Below, piece by piece: positions 13,583 through 23,846 of a DNA stretch of 64,000 nt. The notes beneath the pieces were generated by a model. It saw only the letters and a list, made by a program, of their open reading frames with translations. It was not told where the DNA came from and did no database searches. Position 1 is the stretch's first letter. Each line of letters opens with the position of its first letter. The DNA comes from a virus: IMG/VR virus record IMGVR_UViG_3300021197_001653, positions 1 to 64,000 of that record; one strand, 5' to 3'. Made by a program: the position numbers and the translations under genes.

Positions 13583-15810
13583 AACTAAATAAATATCAAA
13601 CAGTTCTTTCCAAGGAACTAAAAGAGAAATTACCAAAAGAAGTTTGGGATAATATACTTGAATATATATCTCAAGTAAAATTTATACGAAATATTATAGC
13701 ACCTGCATCAGAAAGGGGTTTAATTGCTGATAGAGCGATAATGACTTATGAAAACGATGAGGGTGAACTAATTGAGTATGAAGATGGTAGAAGAATAATA
13801 GATTTAACTAATCCTCATATATTAGAGGATATGGATTATTTTAGAGAAAGAGCTATCTTTTTTGAGGAGAATGGTAGATATACAACTCTTACTCCTAATC
13901 CCAATCCTAAATCTGACTTTGCTCAATTCTGGAAAGATGAATTACATAGATGGAAATACGGGATGGTTCGCCCTGATGGTGAATGGATACCTGGTGAACT
14001 ATACTTTTATTGGAATTATACATCTATACCAATTACAGAAACAGATTCAAACACTAAGAGTAAGAAGAGAGTGGAAAGGGTTAAGAGATTCCCTAAACCT
14101 TGGTTAGGTGATTACTTATTTCATCACTATGTACATGCAGCTAAAGAGAATGGACAACATGGTAAACTATTAAAGACAAGGGGTGTAGGATTTAGCTTAA
14201 AGGCTGCATCATGGGGTCCACGTAATATGTATGTATTACCAGGGACACAAAACCCTAACTTCTACTTAGCATCTGAGAAATCCTTTTTATCTGGTGATAA
14301 AGGTTTATGGGGTAAGATATTAGATAATCTGGATTGGATTGCTACACACACTCCATTACCTAGAATGAGAATAGTAGATGGTAAAAGGTCTATGGAAGTT
14401 CAGTTAGGTTATGAAGATGAGTTTGGTATTAGGAAAGGTTTATTATCTTCCTGTTTTGCTATATCATTAAAAGATAACCCAGATAAAGCAAGGGGTGTAA
14501 GGGGCCCATTCATTGATTATGAAGAAGATGGATTATTCCCTAACTTAGAAAAAGCATGGAACGTAAATAGAAAAGCTGTGGAAGATGGGGGTGTTGCTTC
14601 TGGATTCATGCTTGCAGGTGGTACAGGTGGTACACAAGGCGCTTCATTTGCAGGATCAGAGAAACTATTTTATAGACCTGATGCATATAATATCTTTGGT
14701 ATTCCAAATGTATTTGATAGAAATAATAACGGTGATACAGAGTGTGGGTTCTTTTGGGGTGCGTATATGAATAGAAACCTTTGTTATAATGAAGATGTTG
14801 GTGAACCAGATATTATTAAAGCTTTAATTGAAATATGCATGGACAGGCATAAAGTAAAATATAGCTCTTCTGATGCTAATGCTATTACACAAAAGAAAGC
14901 TGAGGAACCTATTACACCTCAAGAAGCTATTATGCGTACAGAAGGAACTGTATTCCCTGTAGCTGATTTAAAAGAATATTTAGAAACAATATCAGTTAAA
15001 AGAGATGCTTTCTTAGCTGAGAATTATGTAGGTCATTTGGTATACAATGCAACTGGTGAGGTAGTATGGAAACCATTAGGTGATAAATTCCCGCTAAGAG
15101 CATATGATGTTGCAGGTAGTGATAGAGCGGGGTGTCTTGAAATATTTGAAATGCCTAGAAAGAATAGTAATGGTGAAGTACAACGTGGTAGATATATTGC
15201 AGGAATTGACCCTATTGATTCAGATACAGGGCAATCACTATTTAGTATGTTAATTATGGATACTTTTACAGATAGAATTGTAGCAGAGTATTCAGGTAGA
15301 CCTAGAAAGGCTGTAGAAGCATATGATATAGCTTTAAAATCTTTAAAGTTTTATAATGCTGAAGCTAATTATGAGAGTAACTTAAAAGGTTTATTTAGTT
15401 ACTTTGATCAAAAAAATGCTTTACATTATTTAGCTGATGTACCACAAATACTTAAAGATATGGATATGGTTAAACAAACTAATCTATATGGTAATAAAGC
15501 TAAAGGTACGCATGCAAATAAAACTATTAACTCATGGGGTAGATTATTACAAGCGGATTGGCAAGTAACTAAAGCTTATGGTGATGATGAAGATACACGT
15601 TTGAATTTACATAGGTTAAGGGGTCTAGCTTATATTGAAGAATGTATAAAATGGAATGCTGATGGTAACTTTGATAGGGTTTCAGCAGGTATAATGTTAT
15701 TTATACTAAGAGAAGATAGAGCTAAAAGAACTAATTCAATTAAGAATAGAGATGTTAATAAATTTAAAAGTTTATCTAATGATCCATTCTTTAATAAAAA
15801 TTTTAAATAG
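13573..15810 (+). CDS. terL: Terminase large subunit (packaging ATPase-nuclease)
   Basis: A 745-residue protein of the crAss-like TerL type. The ATPase domain shows a Walker-A-like TRGVGFSLK (T202-K210) and a Walker B segment GPFIDYEED with D315, E317 and E318. The nuclease domain shows YIAGIDPIDSDTG with D546 as first metal-binding Asp. It packages phage DNA into the procapsid through the portal and cuts it. The gene follows the chaperonin with overlap and is separated from the portal by ~115 bases that carry a new promoter. Confidence 0.93.
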   Translation: MELKLNKYQTVLSKELKEKLPKEVWDNILEYISQVKFIRNIIAPASERGLIADRAIMTYENDEGELIEYEDGRRIIDLTNPHILEDMDYFRERAIFFEENGRYTTLTPNPNPKSDFAQFWKDELHRWKYGMVRPDGEWIPGELYFYWNYTSIPITETDSNTKSKKRVERVKRFPKPWLGDYLFHHYVHAAKENGQHGKLLKTRGVGFSLKAASWGPRNMYVLPGTQNPNFYLASEKSFLSGDKGLWGKILDNLDWIATHTPLPRMRIVDGKRSMEVQLGYEDEFGIRKGLLSSCFAISLKDNPDKARGVRGPFIDYEEDGLFPNLEKAWNVNRKAVEDGGVASGFMLAGGTGGTQGASFAGSEKLFYRPDAYNIFGIPNVFDRNNNGDTECGFFWGAYMNRNLCYNEDVGEPDIIKALIEICMDRHKVKYSSSDANAITQKKAEEPITPQEAIMRTEGTVFPVADLKEYLETISVKRDAFLAENYVGHLVYNATGEVVWKPLGDKFPLRAYDVAGSDRAGCLEIFEMPRKNSNGEVQRGRYIAGIDPIDSDTGQSLFSMLIMDTFTDRIVAEYSGRPRKAVEAYDIALKSLKFYNAEANYESNLKGLFSYFDQKNALHYLADVPQILKDMDMVKQTNLYGNKAKGTHANKTINSWGRLLQADWQVTKAYGDDEDTRLNLHRLRGLAYIEECIKWNADGNFDRVSAGIMLFILREDRAKRTNSIKNRDVNKFKSLSNDPFFNKNFK

Positions 15811-15854
15811 CTATTAGATAATGATTTATAATATAAAACTAAAACTAAAAGTAC

Positions 15855-15885
15855 TTGACTTTTATGTTAAAAAGTATTATATTTA
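15855..15885 (+). promoter_or_regulatory. Promoter before the portal gene
   Basis: TTG (15855-15857), exactly 20 bases, then TATATTTA (15878-15885), one base from the Bacteroidota -7 consensus. It sits in the ~115-base gap between terminase and portal, 40 bases before the ATG. Confidence 0.65.
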
Positions 15886-15925
15886 CAGGTTAACAAAAAT
15901 TATTATAACGTTTTAATAATAAAAA

Positions 15926-18307
15926 ATGAGTAGAACACATACATTTAACATGCCTATTCAAAGGCTTTCTCTTTCTAGAAAAACAAAAGAATGGAGAAAA
16001 GATAATGTGGATGCTGGTGATAAGCATTCATTTTATAACAATGAATCAGTAAGGCAAACCCTTAGAAATAAAATTATAAATTATAAGTTATATAATGGTA
16101 TAGTTGATATTAAAGATTTAGTAAGTGTTACTAATCCTTATAATCAAGATGCTAGTTTTATACCTGACAATATACCCCATAATCCAATTCTTGTACCAAA
16201 GATAGACTTACTATTAGGTGAAGAGATTAAAAGGAGGTTTGATTGGAGAGTAGTTGTCCAGAATAGTGATGCTATTTCTAAGAAGGAAGAAGATAAAAAA
16301 GCAGAATTACAACGTAGGGTTACAGAATTTATTCAAGCTAATTACGCTGAAGAAGAGCAGGATCAAAGATTTCAAGAGTTAGAGGACTTTATGAAGTATG
16401 ATTGGCAAGACTTGAGAGAAAAAATGGCTAGTCAGATACTTCGTTACTATTATCAATATGAAGAATTTGATAGAAAGTTTAATGAAGGGTTTAAAGATGC
16501 TCTATTAGTTGCAGAAGAAATATATAACATTGATATCGTTCATGATGAACCTATTCTTGAAAAACTAAACCCCTTAAAAGTACATGCTATAAGATCTGGT
16601 AAATCATCTATGATAGAAGATTCATCTATCATTATAATAGAGGATCACTGGAGTCCGGGTAGAGTTATAGATCATTACCATGATGATTTAAAACCTGCGG
16701 ATATAGATTATATAACTGAATACAATAGTAGCTCTAGAAGTGGTAGTTATTCAGATGATCAAAATAATCATGCTCTTCTTAGGGATAACTTAGGTAGTGA
16801 AGGTGTTGATGATTTCTTAAACATTGCAGAGATTAATGGTCATTACTTTAGTTCTAATTATACAGATGAGAATGGTAATATTAGAGTACTTAGAGTATAC
16901 TGGAGATCTATTAAAAAAATAAAGAAAATTAAATATTACACCACAGAAGGTGAAGTTGAATATAAGATAATGTCTGAAGAGTACATCCCAAACAAATTAA
17001 TGGGTGAAGAAGAGACTGTCTTATGGGTTAATGAATGGTGGGAAGGAACTAAAATTGGAAAAGACATATATGTTAATATGCGTCCTAAAAAAGTTCAATA
17101 TAATAAATTAGAGAATCCATCTAAGTGTGGTCCCGGTATTGTTGGTCAAGTATATAATACTAACCAAGGTAGAGCTGTATCATTAGTTGATAGAATGAAA
17201 AACTATCAATACATGTACGATGCTATATGGGATAGACTTAATAAAGCTATAGCAAGTAACTATGGTAAAATAATGGAACTGGATTTAGCCAAAGTACCTG
17301 AAGGATGGGAAATGGAGAAATGGTTGCATTTTGCTGTAGTTAATAAAATAGCTGTAGTTGATTCTTTTAAAGAAGGTAATAAAGGTGCTGCTACTGGAAA
17401 ACTAGCTGGTGGTATGAACACTCAAGGTGGTAGAGTAATGGATATGGAAACAGGTAATTATATCCAACAACATATTCAATTATTAGAATTCATTAAGAAT
17501 GAAATGTCTGAGATAGCAGGTGTATCTAAACAAAGAGAAGGGGCTATTCATCAAAATGAAACTGCACAAGGTGTTGAGAGATCTGTAAATCAATCTAGTC
17601 ACATTACAGAATTTTGGTTTGATACTCATGAAAGAGTTAAACTTAGAGTGATGACAACTTTCTTAGAAGCAGCTAAGATTGCTTTACAAGGTAAAAGTAA
17701 AAAAGTACAATATATATTAGATGATCAGACTATCCAACTATTAAACATGGATGGTGAAGATTTATCTGAAGCAGATTATGGTATTTTAATGACCTCTTCA
17801 TCTAAAACACAAGAGTTAGAACAAATGTTAAAAACAAATGCACAAGCTTTTGTTCAGAATGGTGGTAGTTTGTCTACAATCATAGATATTTATTTTAGCC
17901 CTAGTATTTCAGATATGAGACGTAAGTTAGAGTTAGCTGAAGAAAAGATGAATGAGAGAGCAGCTAAACAAGCTGAGGATCAGAATAAATTAACTCAACA
18001 AGCACAAGATCAACAATTACAGTTAGAGCAAGAAAAAATGCAGTTAGATAATCTTAAGAATGAAAGGGATAATGAAACTGCAAGATATATTGCTGAGTTA
18101 AAAGAGCAAGGGGAAAGTGATACAATTGATGATGGTGTGGAGAACCCATTAGATAGAGAGAAGTTAAATTTAGATGTTAAAAAACAAAGAGATGATTTAA
18201 TGACTAAAATTAAAGCTCTGGATAATGATATGGTAAAACATCATGATAAAATGACACGTGAAGATAAGAAAATAGCTGTTTCAAAAAGTAAACCAACATC
18301 AAAATAG
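15926..18307 (+). CDS. Portal protein
   Basis: A 793-residue protein in the portal position between terminase and capsid genes, with the size and layout of crAss-like portals. The middle part (about residues 380-560) contains the characteristic VQYNKLENPSKCGPGIVGQ and a helical segment with SVNQSSHITEFWFD. The C-terminal ~120 residues (from about 670) form a long charged coiled coil rich in Gln, Glu and Lys, ending KSKPTSK. Twelve copies would form the ring through which DNA enters and leaves. Assignment rests on context and general resemblance. Confidence 0.88.
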   Translation: MSRTHTFNMPIQRLSLSRKTKEWRKDNVDAGDKHSFYNNESVRQTLRNKIINYKLYNGIVDIKDLVSVTNPYNQDASFIPDNIPHNPILVPKIDLLLGEEIKRRFDWRVVVQNSDAISKKEEDKKAELQRRVTEFIQANYAEEEQDQRFQELEDFMKYDWQDLREKMASQILRYYYQYEEFDRKFNEGFKDALLVAEEIYNIDIVHDEPILEKLNPLKVHAIRSGKSSMIEDSSIIIIEDHWSPGRVIDHYHDDLKPADIDYITEYNSSSRSGSYSDDQNNHALLRDNLGSEGVDDFLNIAEINGHYFSSNYTDENGNIRVLRVYWRSIKKIKKIKYYTTEGEVEYKIMSEEYIPNKLMGEEETVLWVNEWWEGTKIGKDIYVNMRPKKVQYNKLENPSKCGPGIVGQVYNTNQGRAVSLVDRMKNYQYMYDAIWDRLNKAIASNYGKIMELDLAKVPEGWEMEKWLHFAVVNKIAVVDSFKEGNKGAATGKLAGGMNTQGGRVMDMETGNYIQQHIQLLEFIKNEMSEIAGVSKQREGAIHQNETAQGVERSVNQSSHITEFWFDTHERVKLRVMTTFLEAAKIALQGKSKKVQYILDDQTIQLLNMDGEDLSEADYGILMTSSSKTQELEQMLKTNAQAFVQNGGSLSTIIDIYFSPSISDMRRKLELAEEKMNERAAKQAEDQNKLTQQAQDQQLQLEQEKMQLDNLKNERDNETARYIAELKEQGESDTIDDGVENPLDREKLNLDVKKQRDDLMTKIKALDNDMVKHHDKMTREDKKIAVSKSKPTSK

Positions 18308-18349
18308 CTATTAGTTAATGTTTAAAAATAAAATAATATAATAAATTAA

Positions 18350-18381
18350 TTTGGAATTTATAACTTTTTTTATTATATTTG
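18350..18381 (+). promoter_or_regulatory. Promoter before the scaffold/capsid genes
   Basis: TTTG (18350-18353), 20 bases, TATATTTG (18374-18381): full consensus. The next gene starts 22 bases later with a Shine-Dalgarno-like AGGGAG. This could give extra scaffold and capsid transcript. Confidence 0.8.
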
Positions 18382-18402
18382 TACAATTAAAGGGAGAAAA
18401 CT

Positions 18403-19530
18403 ATGAGTAAAGAAAATGAAAATTTTGATATGAGTCTGTTTGAATCAGATTCATTTGAACTAAATATGGGTGATGATAATCCATTTTTAGATACAGCAAT
18501 ATCGGATGATACTACAGATGATAATCTAAATCCAGATAATGTTGATGATAAAGACAATATAAATCCTAATGAGGGCGCAGATGACCCAGAGAAAGTAGTT
18601 AAGGATGAGCTAGAGAATAAGGGTAATGAAGATTCAAATGATGATACTTCTCCCAATATTTATTCTTCTTTTGCATCTGTGCTAAATGAACAAGGTTTAT
18701 TACCCTCTCTAGAAAACAATGATGAAATTAAAACGGTTGATGATTTAACAGTAGCTTTAAAGTCTGAGATTCAAAATCAATATAAAGATTTCATCATAGA
18801 TAAAATAGGAGAAGATGGATTTGATGCATTAGAAAAAGGTGTAAGCCTTGCTGAGTTTCAAGAACATCAAGATAATACACTTGTATTAGAAGGTATTCAA
18901 TCAGATAAACTAGGTGAAGATTTAGAATTAAGTAAAAATATCATATTACAAGATTATTTAGCTCAAGGATTATCTGAAGATAGAGCATTAAGAATATTAA
19001 AAAAGACAATTGATTTAGGGGACGAAGCAATTATTGAAGATGCTCAACAATCTTTAGAAAGTTTAAAAGAGTTCCAAGGTGCTAGATTAGAAAAACTTAA
19101 AGCAGAAAATGCACTTAAAGTTGAGAAAGATCAATTAGCTCAAGAAAAAATAGATAATGACTTAAAAAATTCTATTTATAATGTTAATGAAATTATAAAA
19201 GATATTAAGTTAAATAAAACAAATAAGGATAACTTATATAATAGTATTACTAAAATAGTAAGTAAAAGTCCTGAAGGAATGCTAGAAAATCAGTTAATGA
19301 AGGATAGAAGAGATAATCCAATTGATTTTGATATTAAAATGCATTACTTCTATAATTTAACAAATGGTTTTAAAGACTTTAGTTCAATTACAAGAAAATC
19401 AACAAGTAAAGCAGTTAACAATTTAGAAAGTGCTTTACGTAACAATAACCCTAACGAACATTCTGCTCAACCTGGATTTTTAAATGATCCTGATAGTTAT
19501 GGTGGGTATGGAGATGAGTTAGTATTTTAA
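18403..19530 (+). CDS. Putative capsid scaffolding protein
   Basis: A 375-residue protein with a very acidic, Asp/Asn-rich N-terminal third (residues 1-85), a helical centre with coiled-coil potential (about residues 190-270) and a polar C-terminus ending in Gly and Tyr. Position directly before the capsid gene, high charge and helical content fit a scaffolding protein that organises the procapsid; no sequence motif proves it. It is preceded by its own promoter and a purine-rich ribosome site (AAAGGGAGAAAACT). The capsid gene follows 33 bases after its stop. Confidence 0.7.
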   Translation: MSKENENFDMSLFESDSFELNMGDDNPFLDTAISDDTTDDNLNPDNVDDKDNINPNEGADDPEKVVKDELENKGNEDSNDDTSPNIYSSFASVLNEQGLLPSLENNDEIKTVDDLTVALKSEIQNQYKDFIIDKIGEDGFDALEKGVSLAEFQEHQDNTLVLEGIQSDKLGEDLELSKNIILQDYLAQGLSEDRALRILKKTIDLGDEAIIEDAQQSLESLKEFQGARLEKLKAENALKVEKDQLAQEKIDNDLKNSIYNVNEIIKDIKLNKTNKDNLYNSITKIVSKSPEGMLENQLMKDRRDNPIDFDIKMHYFYNLTNGFKDFSSITRKSTSKAVNNLESALRNNNPNEHSAQPGFLNDPDSYGGYGDELVF

Positions 19531-19563
19531 GAGTAAATAATAATAATAAAAATTAATTAAATT

Positions 19564-21072
19564 ATGAGTTTAGGTAAATTTGTCATGACGAAAGGTAAAT
19601 CTTGGTCAGGACTAACATTAAAGAACCACATTGGAGCAATCTTTGGAAGTAGACCCCAATTGGTATCACCACTTACCACTGTACTTTTACAAAATTCAGG
19701 GATGAAAAATCTGGACACTACTTTATCGTTGTTTCCAGAAAAAACAATAGAAACATCTGATGATTTTATTTGGAAAGTAGTAGGTAGTGATGAAAGGAAT
19801 ATTCCTTTAGTAGAAGCAAGAGCAGCTGGTTCTGTAATAACAGGTGGAGACACTGGGGTTGGTGCAGCGCGAGGTATAATTGAACTTGTATTCGCTGAGA
19901 AATACTTTACAAAAGTGCATGTAATTGCTGGTAATAAACCAGACTTATATCAATTTAGAATTTTAAGTGAACCAACTGAAGAAGGTGGAAACTATGTTTA
20001 CGAAGTAGAGTTATTTGGTGGGCAAGAAACATTAGCTGGTGTACCTGGTACAGAGTTAGTTGTTGGAAATAGATTCAGTATGGAATCTGCTTATGTAGAA
20101 GATGAACTATCTACTTCGGGTGCTGGAATTCAATTCACATCTCCATATACTATGAGAAACAGTGTATCTACACTTCGTTTTGAACATAAGGTATCTGGTG
20201 CTATGATTGACTGTAAAGTTAAACCAGTTTATTTTGCTGGGATTGAAACAAGAGATGCTAATAGCGGTAAAGTTCATAAGTCTGTTACATGGATGCAAGA
20301 AGTATACTGGCAATTTGAAAAATCAATTTCTCGTCTTAAGGCAAGAACATTAATGTTTGGTAAAACAAATAGAGATGAAAATGGTAGATTCCTTAATAAA
20401 GGTGATTCTAACATTGAAATCAAAGCTGGTTCTGGAATTAGAGAACAAATGGAAGTGTCTAACACTACTACTTATAATAAGTTCTCAATTAGATTACTAG
20501 AAGATTTGTTATCTGAATTATCTGAAGGTAAATTAGACTTTGGTGAACGTAAATTTATGTTACGTACTGGAGAAAGAGGTGCTATTCAGTTTAATAAAGC
20601 AGTTGCAAAAGAAGCGTCTGGATGGGCAGCATTAGGATTTGATAACACTGGTACACATGGTGTACAGAAAGTACAATCTAAATTCCATAATAATGCATAT
20701 TCTGCTGGATTCCAATTCACAGAATGGAGAGCTCCTAATAACATTCATGTAATGTTAGAGGTTGATCCTATGTATGATGATAAAGTAAGAAATAAAGTAT
20801 TGCATCCAGATGGAGGTGTTGCTGAATCTTACAGATATGATATTTTATATATCGGTTCTATGGAAGAGCCTAATATCCAAAAAATAAAAGTTCGTGGTGA
20901 AGACGAAATGAGAGGATATAAAGGTGGTATTAGAAATCCATTTACAGGACGTAGAGGTGGAACAATGGAACATATGGAAGACTCTGCAATTATGAGTGCT
21001 ATGTGTTGGACAGGTTCAATGGTGAAAGATCCATCAAGAACTGCAACATTGAAACCATCATTATTAAGTTAA
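19564..21072 (+). CDS. Major capsid protein (HK97 fold, crAss type)
   Basis: A 502-residue protein whose length, beta-rich sequence and neighbours match crAss-like capsid proteins. It begins MSLGKFVMTKGKSWSGLTL and carries typical segments such as RFEHKVSG, VTWMQEVYWQFE and FGERKFMLRTGERGA. Glycine-rich turns and few Cys are as expected. A strong terminator-like hairpin follows within 25 bases, consistent with a high-level transcript. It is the likely main client of the phage chaperonin pair. Confidence 0.9.
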   Translation: MSLGKFVMTKGKSWSGLTLKNHIGAIFGSRPQLVSPLTTVLLQNSGMKNLDTTLSLFPEKTIETSDDFIWKVVGSDERNIPLVEARAAGSVITGGDTGVGAARGIIELVFAEKYFTKVHVIAGNKPDLYQFRILSEPTEEGGNYVYEVELFGGQETLAGVPGTELVVGNRFSMESAYVEDELSTSGAGIQFTSPYTMRNSVSTLRFEHKVSGAMIDCKVKPVYFAGIETRDANSGKVHKSVTWMQEVYWQFEKSISRLKARTLMFGKTNRDENGRFLNKGDSNIEIKAGSGIREQMEVSNTTTYNKFSIRLLEDLLSELSEGKLDFGERKFMLRTGERGAIQFNKAVAKEASGWAALGFDNTGTHGVQKVQSKFHNNAYSAGFQFTEWRAPNNIHVMLEVDPMYDDKVRNKVLHPDGGVAESYRYDILYIGSMEEPNIQKIKVRGEDEMRGYKGGIRNPFTGRRGGTMEHMEDSAIMSAMCWTGSMVKDPSRTATLKPSLLS

Positions 21073-21094
21073 TAATAGATTACATATAAAAGTT

Positions 21095-21124
21095 TAAAGG
21101 GGGTTTTTCAATCCCCTTTATACT
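21095..21124 (+). terminator. Terminator-like hairpin after the capsid gene
   Basis: TAAAGGGG (21095-21102) pairs with CCCCTTTA (21113-21120) around a T-rich loop. Only a short T-rich tail follows, so termination may be partial, letting some transcripts reach the connector genes. Confidence 0.65.
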
Positions 21125-21150
21125 ATTTAAAATTTAAAAAGGGAGAAGAC

Positions 21151-22005
21151 ATGAGTACAAAAGAAGCAACAAAGGCATTTGAGTTGCCTAATAAAAAGGT
21201 AACTGTAAAATTTATTAAAAGGCGTAGAGGTATGGCAGCTAATGTTAGTGAAGGCCATATTATTTCTGGAGGGATGCTACCCAATTCAAAAAAGAAATTT
21301 TCTGCACCAGTAAAACAGAATGGTACAATAGCTAATATTCTTACTAAGCAAGAAAAAGAATATTTAGAAGACTTATTACAATATAAATTATCAGTATATG
21401 GAGAATTTTGGGAAACATTCCAAGTATCTTTATTTAAAGATGATGCTAGTAATAGATTTGATTTAAGTGATCCTATAGATTATATTTCTGTTAGATTACT
21501 TAGTAAATTAAATGAAATAGCACCTAATTGGAAATCTAGAAATGACGATCAGAGTTATCAGTTCGCTATTGTAGAAGATGATGAAATACAAAATGAAAGA
21601 AAAGTTAAACTTGACATTAAAAAAGAAGCTTTCAAATTGTATGGTAAAATTGAGGATGATAAAGATAAATTATTATCAGTATTAAAATTATTAACAAATC
21701 AACCAATATCTAAGAATTCAAAATTAGATTGGATTCAAGGTAAAGTTGAAGATTATGTAGATACTACACCAAAGGCGTTTGTAAGTATTTTACAAGACCC
21801 AACATTTGATACTAAGGTATTAATAGTTAAAGGTGTAGAAGCTAAGATAATTATTAGAAAAGGTAATAAATATTCAACAGTAGATGGATTAGACTTATGT
21901 TATGATGGTCAAATTGCATCTTATAGTAACGCAATAGCTTATTTGGAAGATCCAAAGAATCAAGACGTAAGAACTCTTATAGAAGCTAAAATTAATTCTA
22001 AATAA
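21151..22005 (+). CDS. Conserved structural-module protein after the capsid gene
   Basis: A 284-residue protein with a good Shine-Dalgarno-like AAAGGGAGAAGAC before its ATG. The first ~60 residues are basic with an RRRGM segment; the rest is charged and helical, with a strand-rich C-terminal domain. Its place right after the capsid gene is typical of an unnamed crAss-like virion or assembly protein, but I know no function. The next gene starts on its stop codon. Confidence 0.7.
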   Translation: MSTKEATKAFELPNKKVTVKFIKRRRGMAANVSEGHIISGGMLPNSKKKFSAPVKQNGTIANILTKQEKEYLEDLLQYKLSVYGEFWETFQVSLFKDDASNRFDLSDPIDYISVRLLSKLNEIAPNWKSRNDDQSYQFAIVEDDEIQNERKVKLDIKKEAFKLYGKIEDDKDKLLSVLKLLTNQPISKNSKLDWIQGKVEDYVDTTPKAFVSILQDPTFDTKVLIVKGVEAKIIIRKGNKYSTVDGLDLCYDGQIASYSNAIAYLEDPKNQDVRTLIEAKINSK

Positions 22006-22748
22006 TGACACAAACTGAATTTAGTAATGAATTTGATATATACTATAATAGTATAGCTAGTAATAGTGCACCCGGTTTAGATTTGTATGAAAAATCATCT
22101 TATCTTACCAAGTCACAATTAGAGATAGTTAAAAACTATTTTAATCCTAAAGGTAATAAATATCAAGAAGGGTTTGAAGATTCATCTAAAAGAAGAAATG
22201 ATTTGAATGAATTAATTAAATCTTATGAGTCAACTACTATAATTGATTCAACTAAAGGTTTATCTAATGATTCAAAATTTTTTAAGGTTCCTACTGACCT
22301 ATTTTTAATAGTTCAAGAACAAGCTGTAATATCTTCATCAGACACATGTATAAATGGTACTACATTAGATGTAATTCCAAAAACATATGATGAGTATAAC
22401 ACACAAAAAAAGAATCCTTTTAAGAGCCCTGATAAGTCAGTGATATGGAGAATGGATTTTTACTCACAGAATGGAAGTGATAAGAATGTTGAATTAATTA
22501 ATCCTAATACGATTACAAAATATCAGGTGAGATATATTTCTTATCCTGAGCCAATTATATTAACAGATTTAACTACTGCTTTTGAAGGAGAAGGTTTAAG
22601 TATAGATGGTGAAACTGCAAGTAAAACATGTAAACTTAGTGAAAGTATACATAGAGAGATTTTAGATAGGGCTGTTGAATTAGCTTTATCTGATTATAAA
22701 CAAAATAATTTAGCTTTAAAAACACAGCTAAATTCTAGAAATGAATAA
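22005..22748 (+). CDS. Putative head-tail connector (neck/ring) protein
   Basis: A 247-residue protein. It starts with the pattern F-x-EFDIYYNSI, PGLDLYEKSSYLTKSQLEIV, and a GFEDSSKRRNDL segment, then a beta-rich domain with KVPTDLFLIVQEQAV and a conserved ISYPEPI. Proteins with this layout sit after the capsid gene in crAss-like and related Bacteroidota phages and are thought to belong to the neck or ring. The assignment is by pattern and position, not by a proven homology search. Confidence 0.65.
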   Translation: MTQTEFSNEFDIYYNSIASNSAPGLDLYEKSSYLTKSQLEIVKNYFNPKGNKYQEGFEDSSKRRNDLNELIKSYESTTIIDSTKGLSNDSKFFKVPTDLFLIVQEQAVISSSDTCINGTTLDVIPKTYDEYNTQKKNPFKSPDKSVIWRMDFYSQNGSDKNVELINPNTITKYQVRYISYPEPIILTDLTTAFEGEGLSIDGETASKTCKLSESIHREILDRAVELALSDYKQNNLALKTQLNSRNE

Positions 22749-22772
22749 TAACAATAATTAAAATTAAAAAAA

Positions 22773-23774
22773 ATGAGTGTATTTGGTCCAAACCAAGTGG
22801 AAGAGTTAATCATAGGTGATGCGGTTGCAGCGGAAACGACTGTAGCTACCTTTATTGCTTCTGCTTCAGACAATGAAATCGCAGTATTATCTGCGGACGG
22901 TAGTGCAGTAGCTGCTGGTGAAAAATTTAAATTACTGCAAAAAACAGCTGGAAGTGCAGCTAAAGGATTAAACTTTGAATTTTCAGATTTAATCAATCCT
23001 AGTAAAGTTGATAAGATTATCTTAAAAGAACATTCTGCTGAGGTAAACAAATCTGCAACTGCAACAGTAGGCTCTGCAAGTGCTAATACTACTTATGTAT
23101 TAGAATGTAGATTGTATAATGATGGTGGTACTTTATCACCTGAAAACTTTGCTATTGTATCTGGTTATTATGTAACTGGTGGTAGTGCAGGAACTATACA
23201 GGCTATTAGAGATGGTTTAATTACATCTTTACAAGCTAATCTAACTTTACGTGGCGGTGGAGAATTAAGTGTTACACCTAGTTCAACAGATGCTATTGTA
23301 ATTGCTGGTATAGCTCAAGATGTAGTAGCTGGTAAAATCACAGGTAGACAAATTGAATTTGAAGTAGCTGGTAAATCTTTTGCTGAATCTCAATTAGTAC
23401 CTGAAAATACAGAAGCTATTACAGTAGTAGTTGCTAATGAAAACTTCCCTGGAGTTGGAACTGGTAAATATGCTGTGAATTTAGAATGGTTTACTAAAGG
23501 TTATAAATATGAAGTGTATAGAGCTACAGGTTACCCTGCTGATTTTGGAGAAAGAACTCCTTATTATGCAAGTGCTGCTAGTACTTATAATGCTATTCAT
23601 ATTAAATATAAGAGTGATAGAATTTCACCAACTGTAGAAGAGCAACCAAAAGTACTTACTATATTAGTTGTAAAAACTGATTTAGCAAGTAATGTTAATA
23701 CTAATAATGTATTAGCTCAGTTAAGAACAGCAGTAGGGACAGAAAATGTACCTTCTGATTTAGCTGTAGTATAA
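22773..23774 (+). CDS. Virion structural protein, Ala/Gly-rich beta protein
   Basis: A 333-residue protein, rich in Ala, Val, Thr and Gly, with no Cys cluster and many predicted strands. The codon use looks slightly richer in G+C than neighbours at its start, as for an abundant product. Position between connector genes and fibre genes suggests an abundant virion component (capsid decoration or tail). A terminator-like hairpin follows its stop. No specific family recognised. Confidence 0.65.
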   Translation: MSVFGPNQVEELIIGDAVAAETTVATFIASASDNEIAVLSADGSAVAAGEKFKLLQKTAGSAAKGLNFEFSDLINPSKVDKIILKEHSAEVNKSATATVGSASANTTYVLECRLYNDGGTLSPENFAIVSGYYVTGGSAGTIQAIRDGLITSLQANLTLRGGGELSVTPSSTDAIVIAGIAQDVVAGKITGRQIEFEVAGKSFAESQLVPENTEAITVVVANENFPGVGTGKYAVNLEWFTKGYKYEVYRATGYPADFGERTPYYASAASTYNAIHIKYKSDRISPTVEEQPKVLTILVVKTDLASNVNTNNVLAQLRTAVGTENVPSDLAVV

Positions 23775-23798
23775 TAGTAAGTAGCTTTTATTAAATAT

Positions 23799-23834
23799 TA
23801 AGGGGGTGAGATATAAAACCTCATCCCTTTTTTT
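23799..23834 (+). terminator. Terminator hairpin with T-run
   Basis: AAGGGGGTGAG (from 23800) pairs, with one bulged G, to CTCATCCCTT (through 23829) around an AT-rich loop, followed by a run of T. It separates the 333-residue structural gene from the fibre-region genes. Confidence 0.75.
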
Positions 23835-23846
23835 AATTTACAGAAT

